Assembly (NCBI GenBank): GCA_947306585.1 | Contig: CAMZGX010000005.1 | Location: 1 to 38,249, forward strand | Source of the DNA: an uncultured Candidatus Saccharibacteria bacterium | GTDB lineage: Bacteria; Patescibacteriota; Saccharimonadia; Saccharimonadales; Saccharimonadaceae | Direction of reading: 5' to 3' | DNA length: 38,249 nucleotides | In this document: positions 15,428-24,609 of the stretch, piece by piece | Layout: every line of letters begins with the position of its first letter | Numbering within the stretch: position 1 is the stretch's first letter | The notes under the pieces: generated by a model | What the model saw: only the letters and a program-made list of their open reading frames with translations | Databases searched by the model: none | What the model was told of the DNA's origin: nothing | Program-made: the position numbers and the translations under genes

Positions 15428-16303
15428 TTAAATCTTGAAATAATTCTTGTGAATTGTAATCAACCTGTCTTCTGGCAGGTTGAATTTTTTCTCCGGGACA
15501 TACGTGCGGATTGCCGTGAGAAAATCAGCTAGCTGTGGTCCAGTAAGTTTAATGCCATTCTTCTCGAGTGCGAAACGCAAGAACTCGATCGCGGTTTTAT
15601 CATCCAAAACTTTGAACCATGCACGTTCAAAAACACCGTCTTTCGGCATTAAACTCTCTAAAATCTCTTCAATTTCAGTGCGAATTTTTTGTTGGGAAAA
15701 ATACATTTCCTTCATAGTTTGATTTAGATCAAAACGTACGCCTGGATCCATAATCTTAATGGCCCAGCGGATGCGATTTCTAAGATATTTATCGGAAGAG
15801 TTAGTTGGGTCTTCGCGGAAAGAAATTTTATGTCTTGCAGCGTAAGTTAAAATGTCGCCTTTAGATTCTGGAAGTAAAATGTCTCCGGAAAGAAATGGAC
15901 GAAAAGTACCAGGCATATTGAAGGGGGTGAGTCCGCGCCAGCCGGTGCCGCGTGAAAGATTAATGAAAATGCTTTCAACTAGATCATCTAAATGGTGCGC
16001 AGTATAAATTAAAACTTCTTCGCCAGGAACACGCTTTTTAATATCATCGCGTAATCCAAACAGAAACTTATAGCGTGCTTCGCGCGCAGCTTCCTCAGAA
16101 GTATTCTCGCCGAGTTTAGCATGTCCAGCCGTAAATGCAACATTGAGTTCTTCGCATTTTTTTCTAACGAACTCTTCGTCTTCGTCAGCAGATTTTCTGG
16201 TGCCATGGTTGAAATGTGCCACCAAAATATCTGGGTCATTCTTGAAAAGATCAAGAAGAACCATGGAATCCACCCCGCCGGAAACCGCTAAAACTTTTTT
16301 CAT
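15428..16303 (-). CDS. tilS: tRNA(Ile)-lysidine synthase, short form
   Basis: This 291-residue N-type ATP pyrophosphatase has the PP-loop SGGVDS at residues 8-13, the downstream HHLDDLVES (near 102) and RGTGWRGLTPF, and the FREDPTNSSDKYLRNRIR signature of TilS. It converts C34 of the AUA-reading tRNA-Ile to lysidine. The protein lacks the long C-terminal domains of the E. coli enzyme (about 430 residues), resembling compact forms known from other lineages. Its predicted transcript has a 5-base leader from a promoter that overlaps the divergent PRC-barrel gene. Confidence 0.93.
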   Translation of the reverse strand: MKKVLAVSGGVDSMVLLDLFKNDPDILVAHFNHGTRKSADEDEEFVRKKCEELNVAFTAGHAKLGENTSEEAAREARYKFLFGLRDDIKKRVPGEEVLIYTAHHLDDLVESIFINLSRGTGWRGLTPFNMPGTFRPFLSGDILLPESKGDILTYAARHKISFREDPTNSSDKYLRNRIRWAIKIMDPGVRFDLNQTMKEMYFSQQKIRTEIEEILESLMPKDGVFERAWFKVLDDKTAIEFLRFALEKNGIKLTGPQLADFLTAIRTYVPEKKFNLPEDRLITIHKNYFKI

Positions 16304-16304
16304 G

Positions 16305-16323
16305 TGTTATACTAATTATAACA
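16305..16323. promoter_or_regulatory. Palindromic divergent promoter for tilS and the PRC-barrel gene
   Basis: TGTTATACTAATTATAACA contains an extended -10 on the plus strand (TATACT 16308-16313, 3-base leader to 16323) and on the minus strand (TATAAT 16315-16320, 5-base leader to 16303). The 7-base arms TGTTATA/TATAACA are a perfect inverted repeat. The two -10 hexamers sit one base apart, so polymerase can use only one direction at a time. Confidence 0.7.
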
Positions 16324-16919
16324 TGTTACTAAAATCATCTCGTCTTATCGGTTGTCCAGTATTAAGCCTTCATCTTGGTGGCCCAATTGGACGTGTCGTA
16401 AGTGAAGTAGTTGATCCAGAAAATTTAAAGATTATTGCTTTAAACGTTGATGGACCCCAAACTGGCGACGGTGAGCATGGTGATATCCTTGATCTTCGTA
16501 GTGTTCGTGAATATTCAAACATCGGTATGATTATTGATTCGATTGACGACCTTGTTTCTCGTGGTGACATTATTAAGCTCGACGAAATTATGGACTTAAA
16601 TTTCAATGTCGTTGGGCTTGAAGTTAAAACCAAAAAGGGAACTAAACTTGGTAAAGTTGTTGATTATTCTTTTGATCCAAATACTATGGAAATTATGCAA
16701 TTCACCGTAAAACGTCCGCTCATGAAATCATTCTTAGATCCAGAATTAATTATTGGCCGTTCACAAATTAAAGAAGTTAATGATTACGAATTAATCGTTA
16801 AAGACGAAGAAGAAAAAATCAAAAAAGAATCTGGTCGCAAAGATTTTGTACCAAACTTCGTTAACCCATTCCGTGACGGAAAACTTGCTACTAATGAAGC
16901 AACGATAAAAGATGAATAG
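16323..16919 (+). CDS. Protein with two PRC-barrel-like domains
   Basis: The product has 198 residues from the ATG at 16323. The ORF track start at 16143 lies inside tilS and upstream of the promoter, and its first 60 residues look like an antisense read-through. The protein has two repeats of the PRC-barrel kind: LIGCPVLSLHLGGPIGRVVSEVVDPENLKIIAL near 8-40 and NVVGLEVKTKKGTKLGKVVDYSFDPNTMEIMQF near 96-128. PRC barrels act in RNA processing (RimM), photosynthetic reaction centres and other assemblies. A cytoplasmic binding or scaffold role is the most that can be said. Confidence 0.75.
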   Translation: MLLKSSRLIGCPVLSLHLGGPIGRVVSEVVDPENLKIIALNVDGPQTGDGEHGDILDLRSVREYSNIGMIIDSIDDLVSRGDIIKLDEIMDLNFNVVGLEVKTKKGTKLGKVVDYSFDPNTMEIMQFTVKRPLMKSFLDPELIIGRSQIKEVNDYELIVKDEEEKIKKESGRKDFVPNFVNPFRDGKLATNEATIKDE

Positions 16920-16949
16920 TTGACATTACAAAAACGCTTATGCTAAACT
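16920..16949 (+). promoter_or_regulatory. Promoter of secreted paralogs C and D, family-type core
   Basis: TTGACA begins one base after the PRC-barrel stop codon. An 18-base spacer ending CGCTTATGC leads to TAAACT. The leader carries ATTAGGTCGTA before the ATG. Confidence 0.72.
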
Positions 16950-16975
16950 TATAGTATACAATTAGGTCGTATGCT

Positions 16976-18463
16976 ATGAAAAAGAATAAAGCGCAAAGCT
17001 TGAATATGTTTAGTAAAGTTGGTATTTTTGCCGGTTCATTTTTAGTCACAGCTCTTGCTGTGTATTTTTATTCGCCAGTAATCAGGACTAATGCGACAAG
17101 CTCATATAATACGACAGACCAACGAGAACTGCAAGTTGGAATATTTGTGACTCCGCATATTGGAATAAGTTTAGATAAAGAGGAAGTTGATATCTCTGCT
17201 CTACCAGGTTCATTTGCGTCCGGCAATGTAAATGTTTATGTTGCGACAAACTCGTATTTGGGACATACGTTGACGATTGAGGATGCAGACGCTAACACTA
17301 GTATGATGCACGATAATCCGTCAGTTACAACTCAAATTCGTTCTAACTACGAAGGAACGAAGACTAGCTCTACTATGGAAGTTGAAAATTGGGGCTTTTC
17401 ACTAAATGCTACAGATTTTTATAGTATGCCTCCAAATGGAATATCAACCCTAATTAATAAGACTAATGCAGCCTCACCAGAAAATCCTGGCTATGATACA
17501 AAGACTGTAAGTTTTGGCGCTAAAGTTGGAATGGATACAATTTCAGGAACATATACTGACGTAGTAATCTTTACGGCATACGTAAATACGCAAGACGGAT
17601 TGTTCTATATTGAAGAAAATGGTGAAGACGTGAGGGTTCCAATTTATACCCTTGGTGGCACAACTGCTAACATGCAAAACTTTGACTGCGAGCGCGTCCC
17701 AATGGGCCAGATTGTAAACACGACCGATCTTCGCGACGGTAACGTCTATTCAGTTGGTAGGCTTGCCGATGGTAAATGTTGGATGCGTCAAAACTTGCGC
17801 TTAACAAATTATACTCTTACTCCTGAAGACTCGAATGTTGCAGAGAACTTTGTGCTTAAAGCTAGTGACATGTCTGGATTTGAATTAAGTCAAGAAGACC
17901 TAGACGCAAATGTGATGAATGATGCCGTCTATTACCTGGATGATAGTAATGGCGCATATTACTCGTGGTATGCTGCCACTGCTGGATCTATCGAAGCCTA
18001 CAATGATGAGGTCGATGGAAGTTTTATTGGGACACTCCAATATTCGGTTTGCCCAAAGGGTTGGCATATGCCGGACTATGATGATTATGAAAATTTGTTC
18101 TACATTGTCGATCCGACTCAGCTTTCAAGTGGTGGAGGTAGTGTAGTAGAAAGAAGCGGCGTAAGTTACCCTTATATATCTCTTGATTATACATTATTAA
18201 ACTTATATCTATCTGGATCCCTACGGAACGGCATATTTGATGAAGTAGGTGAAGCTGGCCTGATTTGGATGCCTGATACTTATTACTATAAAGAATCACC
18301 GTATATGCTTGAGACGTATAAGCTAAATATCGTCGGCGGCGAGGATGGTTTTGCTACACTTCAAGGTAAAGATGAAAACTATGGCGTGGGTCTTCCAGTA
18401 CGTTGTGTCACTGGCTCTACTATCAATAAATATCAGCGTGTAGAAGAGGGGGGTAGCTTTTAA
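16976..18463 (+). CDS. Secreted paralog C with C-terminal FISUMP domain
   Basis: In this 495-residue product the family signal VGIFAGSFLVTALAVYFYSP lies at about 15-34, with cleavage likely after TNA. The module runs to about 210 and belongs to the second subtype (TIEDADANTSM, ENWGFSLNATDF, GTYTDVVIFTAYVN). The C-terminal domain opens MQNFDCERVP and shows DLRDGNVYSVGRLADGKCWM, YYSWYAATAG, SVCPKGWHMP and a closing PVRCVTG, the FISUMP pattern. A short tail rich in charged residues follows. It is acidic and Tyr-rich overall. Its stop overlaps the start of paralog D (TAATG), and a GAGGGGGG site inside its last codons serves D, so the two are translated as a pair. Confidence 0.85.
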   Translation: MKKNKAQSLNMFSKVGIFAGSFLVTALAVYFYSPVIRTNATSSYNTTDQRELQVGIFVTPHIGISLDKEEVDISALPGSFASGNVNVYVATNSYLGHTLTIEDADANTSMMHDNPSVTTQIRSNYEGTKTSSTMEVENWGFSLNATDFYSMPPNGISTLINKTNAASPENPGYDTKTVSFGAKVGMDTISGTYTDVVIFTAYVNTQDGLFYIEENGEDVRVPIYTLGGTTANMQNFDCERVPMGQIVNTTDLRDGNVYSVGRLADGKCWMRQNLRLTNYTLTPEDSNVAENFVLKASDMSGFELSQEDLDANVMNDAVYYLDDSNGAYYSWYAATAGSIEAYNDEVDGSFIGTLQYSVCPKGWHMPDYDDYENLFYIVDPTQLSSGGGSVVERSGVSYPYISLDYTLLNLYLSGSLRNGIFDEVGEAGLIWMPDTYYYKESPYMLETYKLNIVGGEDGFATLQGKDENYGVGLPVRCVTGSTINKYQRVEEGGSF

Positions 18464-19854
18464 TGAAAAAATATGATTTAGCAACGAAACTAGGAATCTT
18501 TTCAATCTCCCTACTTGCTACAGTTTTTGCCGTCTACGCATATTCTCCTGTTATAAAAACTCATGCAGACGGAAACGCGACAAGTTCGGTTGATGTTAAT
18601 TTAAGTGTAGCTCCGAGACTAAGTATATTTGTAGATGATTATGATGCTCGGAGGATGAAATCTAGAACTGATAATTTCGTATCTGAAACGGCACATATTT
18701 ATGTCGATACAAACTCCTCCTATGGCTATTCACTAATGCTTGAAGACGTTGACGAGAATACTAATCTAGAAAATAGATCTACATCATCAAACAGTAGATT
18801 TACCTCGACTTTTGCCGGATCTAAAACTAGTGAAACTATGGATCCTAACACGTGGGGCTATTCGATGGATTCGTCAAATTATTATAAAATTCCAGTGTTT
18901 GGAAATCCTGTGCTTCTGAGAAGTGTATCTTCTGCAATAAAAAATGAAAACGATGCAAAAACTGATGTTAAATTTGGTGTAAAAGTTGGTAGCTCAACAA
19001 TGTCGGGTTACTACGCCGACATGCTACTTGCCTCGGCAATTGTAAATGGTCAGGATGGAACACAAGTGTATACGATGCAAAATTTCAAATGTCCATCACC
19101 GTGGCCAGATTATGATGATGAAAATTGGGAAATGCCCGAAAGAACCTGGACGCTTAAGGATGAACGTGACGGCAGGACGTATGAAGTTGTTCTATTAAAA
19201 GACGGTAACTGTTGGATGACCCAGAATCTCGACATTACAGATTATTTAGCAAGTACCGATGATACGCAGTATGCTGGTCGTTTTAGCGGCAATAAGTACT
19301 TGATACCAGATTCTCTAAATGATTGGTCATTTACTTATAATAGTGGCGAGGTTTACGAGACAAGCACTGAGGGTTATGGCGCTTATTATAACTACAATGC
19401 AGCGTCCTTGGGCGAAACGCGCGGAGCGCAAAATAGCACAAATGAATATGGCAGAGGGATGTCATCTTGTCCAAGCGGAAAATGGTATTTACCAAGCAGC
19501 AATGACTGGTTGAATCTATTTAATGACTATAACCTAAGCTTGACCAACGGTATTAGTGCCGATGACTTACTGCAGGTGCACATTAATCTTGAAAAATCAG
19601 GATCATATACGCTCGAAAATGGCGTGAATGGTCAGGGGTCTATCGGCACCTGGTGGACCGACACGGCTCCAAGTAGTGTAGGAGATCGTGATACAAAACG
19701 TAATATTGTGTTATTAGATAATAACGGCCTAAGATTAGAAACTAGCGATAGAAGAAATGGCCATAGTATTAGATGTATAATGAGAGGCACATCTATTAGC
19801 AATAATCCAAGTGAGCCGAAAGACGAAGAAAGTGGAAGTACTGGCAGAGAGTGA
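18463..19854 (+). CDS. Secreted paralog D with C-terminal FISUMP domain
   Basis: This 463-residue protein has its signal LGIFSISLLATVFAVYAYSP very near the N-terminus, with cleavage likely after THA at about residue 35. The module of the second subtype follows (LEDVDENTNL, NTWGYSMDSSNYYKIP, GYYADMLLASAIVNG). The FISUMP-type half starts MQNFKCPSPWP, continues DERDGRTYEVVLLKDGNCWM and SSCPSGKWYLPS, and ends SIRCIMRG followed by a polar tail. It has no promoter of its own and depends on coupling to paralog C. A hairpin CAGAGAG/CTCTCTG straddles the stop but lacks a U-tract. Confidence 0.85.
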   Translation: MKKYDLATKLGIFSISLLATVFAVYAYSPVIKTHADGNATSSVDVNLSVAPRLSIFVDDYDARRMKSRTDNFVSETAHIYVDTNSSYGYSLMLEDVDENTNLENRSTSSNSRFTSTFAGSKTSETMDPNTWGYSMDSSNYYKIPVFGNPVLLRSVSSAIKNENDAKTDVKFGVKVGSSTMSGYYADMLLASAIVNGQDGTQVYTMQNFKCPSPWPDYDDENWEMPERTWTLKDERDGRTYEVVLLKDGNCWMTQNLDITDYLASTDDTQYAGRFSGNKYLIPDSLNDWSFTYNSGEVYETSTEGYGAYYNYNAASLGETRGAQNSTNEYGRGMSSCPSGKWYLPSSNDWLNLFNDYNLSLTNGISADDLLQVHINLEKSGSYTLENGVNGQGSIGTWWTDTAPSSVGDRDTKRNIVLLDNNGLRLETSDRRNGHSIRCIMRGTSISNNPSEPKDEESGSTGRE

Positions 19855-19881
19855 TTAGTTGCGTTCTCTCTGTTAGTATTG

Positions 19882-19887
19882 TATAAT
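19882..19887 (+). promoter_or_regulatory. lepA -10 element, near-leaderless
   Basis: TATAAT ends 8 bases before the ATG at 19896, predicting a leader of about 2 bases. The TTG start in the ORF track (19887) lies within this element and is therefore not a plausible start codon. Confidence 0.6.
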
Positions 19888-19895
19888 TGCTCTTA

Positions 19896-21677
19896 ATGAA
19901 TTCCGATAAAATCCGAAACTTTTGTATTATTGCGCATATTGATCACGGCAAGTCTACTCTTGCCGATCGTATGATGGAAATTACGAACACCGTTGAAAAA
20001 CGTGAGATGAAATCTCAGCTCCTTGATTCGATGGAACTCGAGCGCGAAAAAGGAATTACTATTAAGCTCACACCAGTTCAAATGAACTATAAAGGTTACG
20101 AGCTAAACCTTATTGATACGCCAGGTCACGTCGACTTTTCTTATGAAGTTTCGCGTAGTCTTCAGGCAGTTGAATCTGCTATTCTCGTGGTTGATGCAAC
20201 GCAAGGCATTCAAGCTCAAACTCTCGCTAACGTTTATCTTGCAATTGAACAAGACTTAACAATTATTCCAGTTATTAACAAAGTTGATCTTCCAGCTGCA
20301 AACGTTGAAAAAGTTACGAACGAAATCGTAAATCTTTTAGGTTGTGATCCTTCAGAAATTATTCCAGTTTCCGCAAAGACTGGTATGAATGTCGAAAAAG
20401 TTCTCGACGCAATTGTTGAACGTGGCCCAGCTCCAAAAACCGAAGAAGAACACGAAACCCGTGCTTTGATTTTTGATTCATACTTTGATGATTACCGCGG
20501 TGTGGTGCTTTATGTGCGCGTTGTGAATGGTAAAATCCCAAAGAATGCAAACATTCACATGATGGAAAACAAGACTAATGGCATTGCACTTGAAGTTGGT
20601 ATTTTGAACCCAAAAATGAAACCAAAAGACGAGCTCGAAGCTGGTGAGGTTGGTTATATTGTTACGAACTTGAAAACCACTCGTGAGGCGAAAGTTGGTG
20701 ATACTGTAACACTGCAAAAAGAACCAGCAACAACTCCACTTCCAGGCTATAAAAACGTCTTGCCATTTGTTTATGCAGGTTTTTTCCCAGTTTCAAACGA
20801 TCAATACAAGGACTTAAAAGAAGCCGTTGAAAAACTTGCCTTATCGGACTCTGCACTTCGTTTTGAACCAGAAAACTCACCAGTGCTTGGTTTTGGTCTT
20901 CGCATTGGCTTTCTTGGTTTGCTTCATATGGACATTATTCGTGAACGTCTCGAACGTGAATTCGATCTTGATCTCGTCGTAACTAACCCATCAACCAACT
21001 ACGAAGTAGTTTTGAATAATGGCGAAGAAATTGAAATCAAATCCGCATCAGACCTCCCAGACATGTCTGAGGTTATGGAAATTCGTGAACCTTGGGTAAA
21101 AGGTGAAATCATTTTGCCAGTTTCAATGATTGGCAACGTTTTGAACTTAATCGTCGAAAAACGCGGTTTGCACAACAATATTTCCTACATGGAAGATCGT
21201 GCAGTAATTGACTTTGAAGCTCCAATGGCAAACTTGCTTACTGACTTCTATGATCAATTGAAATCCCTTACTTCCGGTTATGCCTCATTCAACTACGAAA
21301 TTTCTAGTTACAAAACCGAAGATCTCGTTCGCGTGGATTTCTTGGTTGGTGGCAATAAAATTGATGCTCTTGCTATTATGTGTCACCGCTCTGAATCTGA
21401 CGCAATTGGCCGCGATATTACAAAGAAATTGAAACAGGTCATTCCTCGTCAGAACTATGAAGTAGCTCTCCAGGCTGCAATCGGTGCGCGCATTATTGCT
21501 CGTGAAACTATCGGTGCTTATAGAAAAGATGTGACTGTAAAAATTCACACTGGTGACCGCGACCGTAAGGCAAAACTACTTGAAAAGCAGAAACGTGGTA
21601 AGGCTCGTATGAAACGCTTTGGAAAAATTGATATTCCATCCGAAGCCTTCACTGTCATGCTTAAACGCGACGACTAA
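19896..21677 (+). CDS. lepA: Elongation factor 4 (LepA)
   Basis: This 593-residue translational GTPase binds the ribosome and is thought to act in back-translocation or in initiation and ribosome assembly. Nucleotide motifs are G1 AHIDHGKST (13-21), G3 DTPGHVDF, G4 NKVDLPAA and G5 SAKTGMNV. The EF-G-like domains follow. The LepA-specific C-terminal domain ends GKARMKRFGKIDIPSEAFTVML. The start was moved from TTG 19887 to ATG 19896, which matches the usual N-terminus (SDKIRNFCIIAHIDHG). It sits between secreted paralogs D and E with no functional link. Confidence 0.97.
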   Translation: MNSDKIRNFCIIAHIDHGKSTLADRMMEITNTVEKREMKSQLLDSMELEREKGITIKLTPVQMNYKGYELNLIDTPGHVDFSYEVSRSLQAVESAILVVDATQGIQAQTLANVYLAIEQDLTIIPVINKVDLPAANVEKVTNEIVNLLGCDPSEIIPVSAKTGMNVEKVLDAIVERGPAPKTEEEHETRALIFDSYFDDYRGVVLYVRVVNGKIPKNANIHMMENKTNGIALEVGILNPKMKPKDELEAGEVGYIVTNLKTTREAKVGDTVTLQKEPATTPLPGYKNVLPFVYAGFFPVSNDQYKDLKEAVEKLALSDSALRFEPENSPVLGFGLRIGFLGLLHMDIIRERLEREFDLDLVVTNPSTNYEVVLNNGEEIEIKSASDLPDMSEVMEIREPWVKGEIILPVSMIGNVLNLIVEKRGLHNNISYMEDRAVIDFEAPMANLLTDFYDQLKSLTSGYASFNYEISSYKTEDLVRVDFLVGGNKIDALAIMCHRSESDAIGRDITKKLKQVIPRQNYEVALQAAIGARIIARETIGAYRKDVTVKIHTGDRDRKAKLLEKQKRGKARMKRFGKIDIPSEAFTVMLKRDD

Positions 21678-21680
21678 ATC

Positions 21681-21710
21681 TTGACCATCTTAATTAGCTT
21701 ATGTTAAACT
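21681..21710 (+). promoter_or_regulatory. Promoter of secreted paralog E, family-type core
   Basis: TTGACC, an 18-base spacer ending TAGCTTATGT, then TAAACT. The leader includes ATAGGTGTTCA right before the ATG, a diverged form of the AGGTCATA leader motif. Confidence 0.7.
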
Positions 21711-21743
21711 TATATTAAGTTTAAGATTTTTGATAGGTGTTCA

Positions 21744-23216
21744 ATGGGGAAAATTCTTAGAAAAAGTTGCCATGTTGATAGTGTAATGAGAAAACTTGGC
21801 ATTTTTGCGGGTTCGTTTATGATCACAGCTTTTGCTGTGTATTTTTATTCTCCGGTTTTTAAAACTCATGCCGAAGATGATGGTCCGGTCACTGTTACAA
21901 CTGATGTTTTACCTTATGCTGGTGTAACCTTGAGTACTTATGATATAACAATGAATCTTACGCCAACTGCTGAAGGTAATTTCGAATCTGACTCAGTTAT
22001 AGCCACTGCTTCGACGAACAGTTCTGGTGGTTTTGAAATGTATTTTTCATCAGAAGATAACTATACCGACATGAAAAATACCGACCTGTCTATCAACGAT
22101 GTAATAGCTTCAGATTTTGATAGTACGGTCACAAGTGCAACGATGGCAGCTAATAAATGGGGGTACTCAACTGATGGTACTAATTTCTCAAAAATTCCAA
22201 CCTCGGCAAATCATGCCATATTAAAAAACATCGATCATTTTCCATCTACAGCAGAAAAAACCGCAACGGTTTATCTTGGCGCAAAAGTTGATATGAGTAT
22301 TGCTCCAGGTGCATATAAGAAGACGGTTATGTTTACGGTAATTGCGCACGAAATGCAAGATATGCGTACAATCTTTGATATCGCAAAGATGCAGGAAATG
22401 ACGCCAAAAATTTGTTCTAATACGCAAAAGCCAAATAAATCTGCAACTAACTTTGATTGGGATGGCTCAAAAAATGGGAATGAAAGTTATGTCCCACGAA
22501 CCGTTCTTGAAGATGAACGCGATGGGACTCGCTACTTAATTTCAAAGCTAGCTGATGGCAACTGCTGGATGTCACAAAACCTAAGCTTGATTCTTTATGC
22601 AAACGAACCAGTAATAACATCAACTAATACTGGTGGGACCAGTACATTTACACCGACAAACACAACGCAAACAGGCTCTGGCACTAGGTGGCCGAATTCT
22701 GAAAATATTGCTAGGAGCTACGAGCAAACTGGCAACTATGCTTATTATCGCGGCGGTAGAACACAAAATGCAAGCCCAACCGAAAATAGTAATGCATATC
22801 TTTGGGAGTCAGCTGGAGTTTCTTATAACTGGTATGCTGCAACTGGTGGTACTGGCATTACTACTTTAACAACAGGCGAAGCATCTGCTTCTATATGTCC
22901 TAAAGGCTGGAGGCTTCCGGCCTCTGGTAATACGAAATCATTCACTGGATTATTAGCTGCTTATGCAAGCGGTAGTAGTAATACACCAGCTGCTGCGTCA
23001 ATGATTACAGCTCCGCTAAACTTTACCCGAGCTGGATATTATCGTAACAATAGCACGCAAAGTCCATCTAGTCGTGGCACCTCAGGGCGTTACTGGACTT
23101 CATATACAACACAGGCCTCGAATGCCTCCTACATGTCATTCTCATCTACTGCAGTCAATTCGGTTCAATCAGGCTACCGAGGCCTCGGTCATAATATTCG
23201 CTGTGTTGCTATCTAG
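21744..23216 (+). CDS. Secreted paralog E with C-terminal FISUMP domain
   Basis: This 490-residue product has the signal LGIFAGSFMITAFAVYFYSP, with cleavage likely after THA. Its first-subtype module is close to paralogs A and B (GGFEMYFSSEDN, AANKWGYSTDGTNFSKIP, TAEKTATVYLGAKVD). The FISUMP half has DERDGTRYLISKLADGNCWM, VSYNWYAATGG, SICPKGWRLPASG, RYWTSYTT and a closing NIRCVAI. Between these blocks the sequence is rich in Asn, Ser, Thr, Gly and Tyr, as expected for an exposed secreted domain. No terminator separates it from the promoter of paralog F five bases downstream. Confidence 0.85.
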   Translation: MGKILRKSCHVDSVMRKLGIFAGSFMITAFAVYFYSPVFKTHAEDDGPVTVTTDVLPYAGVTLSTYDITMNLTPTAEGNFESDSVIATASTNSSGGFEMYFSSEDNYTDMKNTDLSINDVIASDFDSTVTSATMAANKWGYSTDGTNFSKIPTSANHAILKNIDHFPSTAEKTATVYLGAKVDMSIAPGAYKKTVMFTVIAHEMQDMRTIFDIAKMQEMTPKICSNTQKPNKSATNFDWDGSKNGNESYVPRTVLEDERDGTRYLISKLADGNCWMSQNLSLILYANEPVITSTNTGGTSTFTPTNTTQTGSGTRWPNSENIARSYEQTGNYAYYRGGRTQNASPTENSNAYLWESAGVSYNWYAATGGTGITTLTTGEASASICPKGWRLPASGNTKSFTGLLAAYASGSSNTPAAASMITAPLNFTRAGYYRNNSTQSPSSRGTSGRYWTSYTTQASNASYMSFSSTAVNSVQSGYRGLGHNIRCVAI

Positions 23217-23221
23217 TAACC

Positions 23222-23251
23222 TTGACAAACTTAAAAAGCTTATGCTAAATT
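23222..23251 (+). promoter_or_regulatory. Promoter of secreted paralog F, family-type core
   Basis: TTGACA, an 18-base spacer ending AAGCTTATGC, then TAAATT. A second candidate, TATAAT, lies at 23251-23256. The leader ends AAGGGTCATATAAA before the ATG. Confidence 0.72.
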
Positions 23252-23289
23252 ATAATTAGCGTATTATCTAATGCTAAGGGTCATATAAA

Positions 23290-24609
23290 ATGGGTAAAAC
23301 ACAAACACATGGGTATCAAGAAAAAATCAACCAGCTCGGTATTTTTGTGGGTGCATTTTTAGTTGCAGTCCTTGCTGTGTATTTTTATTCGCCGGTTATA
23401 AAGTCGCATGCAGACAGCCATGCTTCAGAAAGTCTGGATGTAAATCTTAACGTTGCTCCGGCAATAGCTATTCATGTTGACAAAAGTGAATTGAATCTTG
23501 ATGCTAATTTTCATAATCAATTTGTCCAAGGTCCAGTAAATGTAGATGTTACTACAAACTCGGTATATGGGTTTAGCCTTGGCCTTGAAGATATGGATTC
23601 TGATACAAATCTAGTGCACGAATCTGCTAACGTAGATGATGTTTTGACTTCAAATTTTCTAGGCTCAAAAACTGGTGACGATATGGATGGTAATACTTGG
23701 GGATTTTCGCTTGATGGCACTAACTTTTACAGAATGAATCCGAATGGCAAACCGATTCGTCTTAAAACTACTAATAGCCCAACCCCAGCAGACCCTGGTT
23801 ATGATCGTACCCAAGTTGACTTTGGCGCTAAAATTGACATGTATTTGACCGCTGGTGTTTATGCGGACACTGTAATCTTTACTGCTTATGTTAATGGTGT
23901 AGACGGCAACCCATCCGATGGTACAGTGCTTCATGCAAAAGGCGAGTCTCTATATCGAGCTATGCAGAACTTCGATTGTAGCACAATCAACAATGGTGAT
24001 ACTGAAACGCTCGTAGATCTTCGAGATGGCCAAGAGTATAACATTATAAGAGTTGGGAGCACTTGTTGGATGAAAGAAAACCTTAACCTGAAGGGTCCAG
24101 CTCAACTAACCCCAACTCTGTCTAATGTATCAGATTGGGATTTAGAACCAGAAGAAGAAGGCGGAGAGCCAGCTGAGTATGTACAACTTCCAGCAAGCTC
24201 ACTTCAAGGCTTCATTGATCCAATTCCACATAAAACGGATTGGCAGTACAAAATAGCGCCTGCATATTATGATAACGGAACATATGGTGGACTATATAAT
24301 CGTACGGCTTCCGATATCGTCTGTCCAAGAGGCTGGACGCTACCATCCTTATTTAATAGTACTCCAAATGAGGAAGAGGACGTAGACCTAACTGAATTAG
24401 CGTCCACCTTCTCAAAGGGTGGATATATCGATGATGGCGTATTAACCAGTGTCGGGACGGAAGGATTTTACTGGTATTGGGAAAAAGACGAAAGACGTTA
24501 TTGGCAATCTTATGGCTTTGATACTACCCCTTCCGTTAAGTACAATATAGATAATATCGATGGCATGGCGGTCAGATGCATAATTGATGTGTCTGGCTCA
24601 GATGCATAA
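23290..24609 (+). CDS. Secreted paralog F with C-terminal FISUMP domain
   Basis: In this 439-residue product the signal LGIFVGAFLVAVLAVYFYSP is followed by a likely cleavage after SHA. The second-subtype module (LDVNLNVAPAIAIHVD, LEDMDSDTNL, NTWGFSLDGTNFYRM, GVYADTVIFTAYVNG) resembles paralog G most. The FISUMP half opens MQNFDCSTIN and has DLRDGQEYNIIRVGSTCWMKENL, DIVCPRGWTLPS, RRYWQSYGF and a closing AVRCIIDV. The middle of the C-terminal half is shorter and more acidic than in E. The stop codon abuts the CIRCE element of hrcA, so readthrough could couple them. Confidence 0.85.
   Translation: MGKTQTHGYQEKINQLGIFVGAFLVAVLAVYFYSPVIKSHADSHASESLDVNLNVAPAIAIHVDKSELNLDANFHNQFVQGPVNVDVTTNSVYGFSLGLEDMDSDTNLVHESANVDDVLTSNFLGSKTGDDMDGNTWGFSLDGTNFYRMNPNGKPIRLKTTNSPTPADPGYDRTQVDFGAKIDMYLTAGVYADTVIFTAYVNGVDGNPSDGTVLHAKGESLYRAMQNFDCSTINNGDTETLVDLRDGQEYNIIRVGSTCWMKENLNLKGPAQLTPTLSNVSDWDLEPEEEGGEPAEYVQLPASSLQGFIDPIPHKTDWQYKIAPAYYDNGTYGGLYNRTASDIVCPRGWTLPSLFNSTPNEEEDVDLTELASTFSKGGYIDDGVLTSVGTEGFYWYWEKDERRYWQSYGFDTTPSVKYNIDNIDGMAVRCIIDVSGSDA

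Noticed and set aside
16143-16322. N-terminal extension of the PRC-barrel ORF
   Set aside because: It overlaps tilS antisense and lies upstream of the promoter. The ATG at 16323 fits both promoter and homology.
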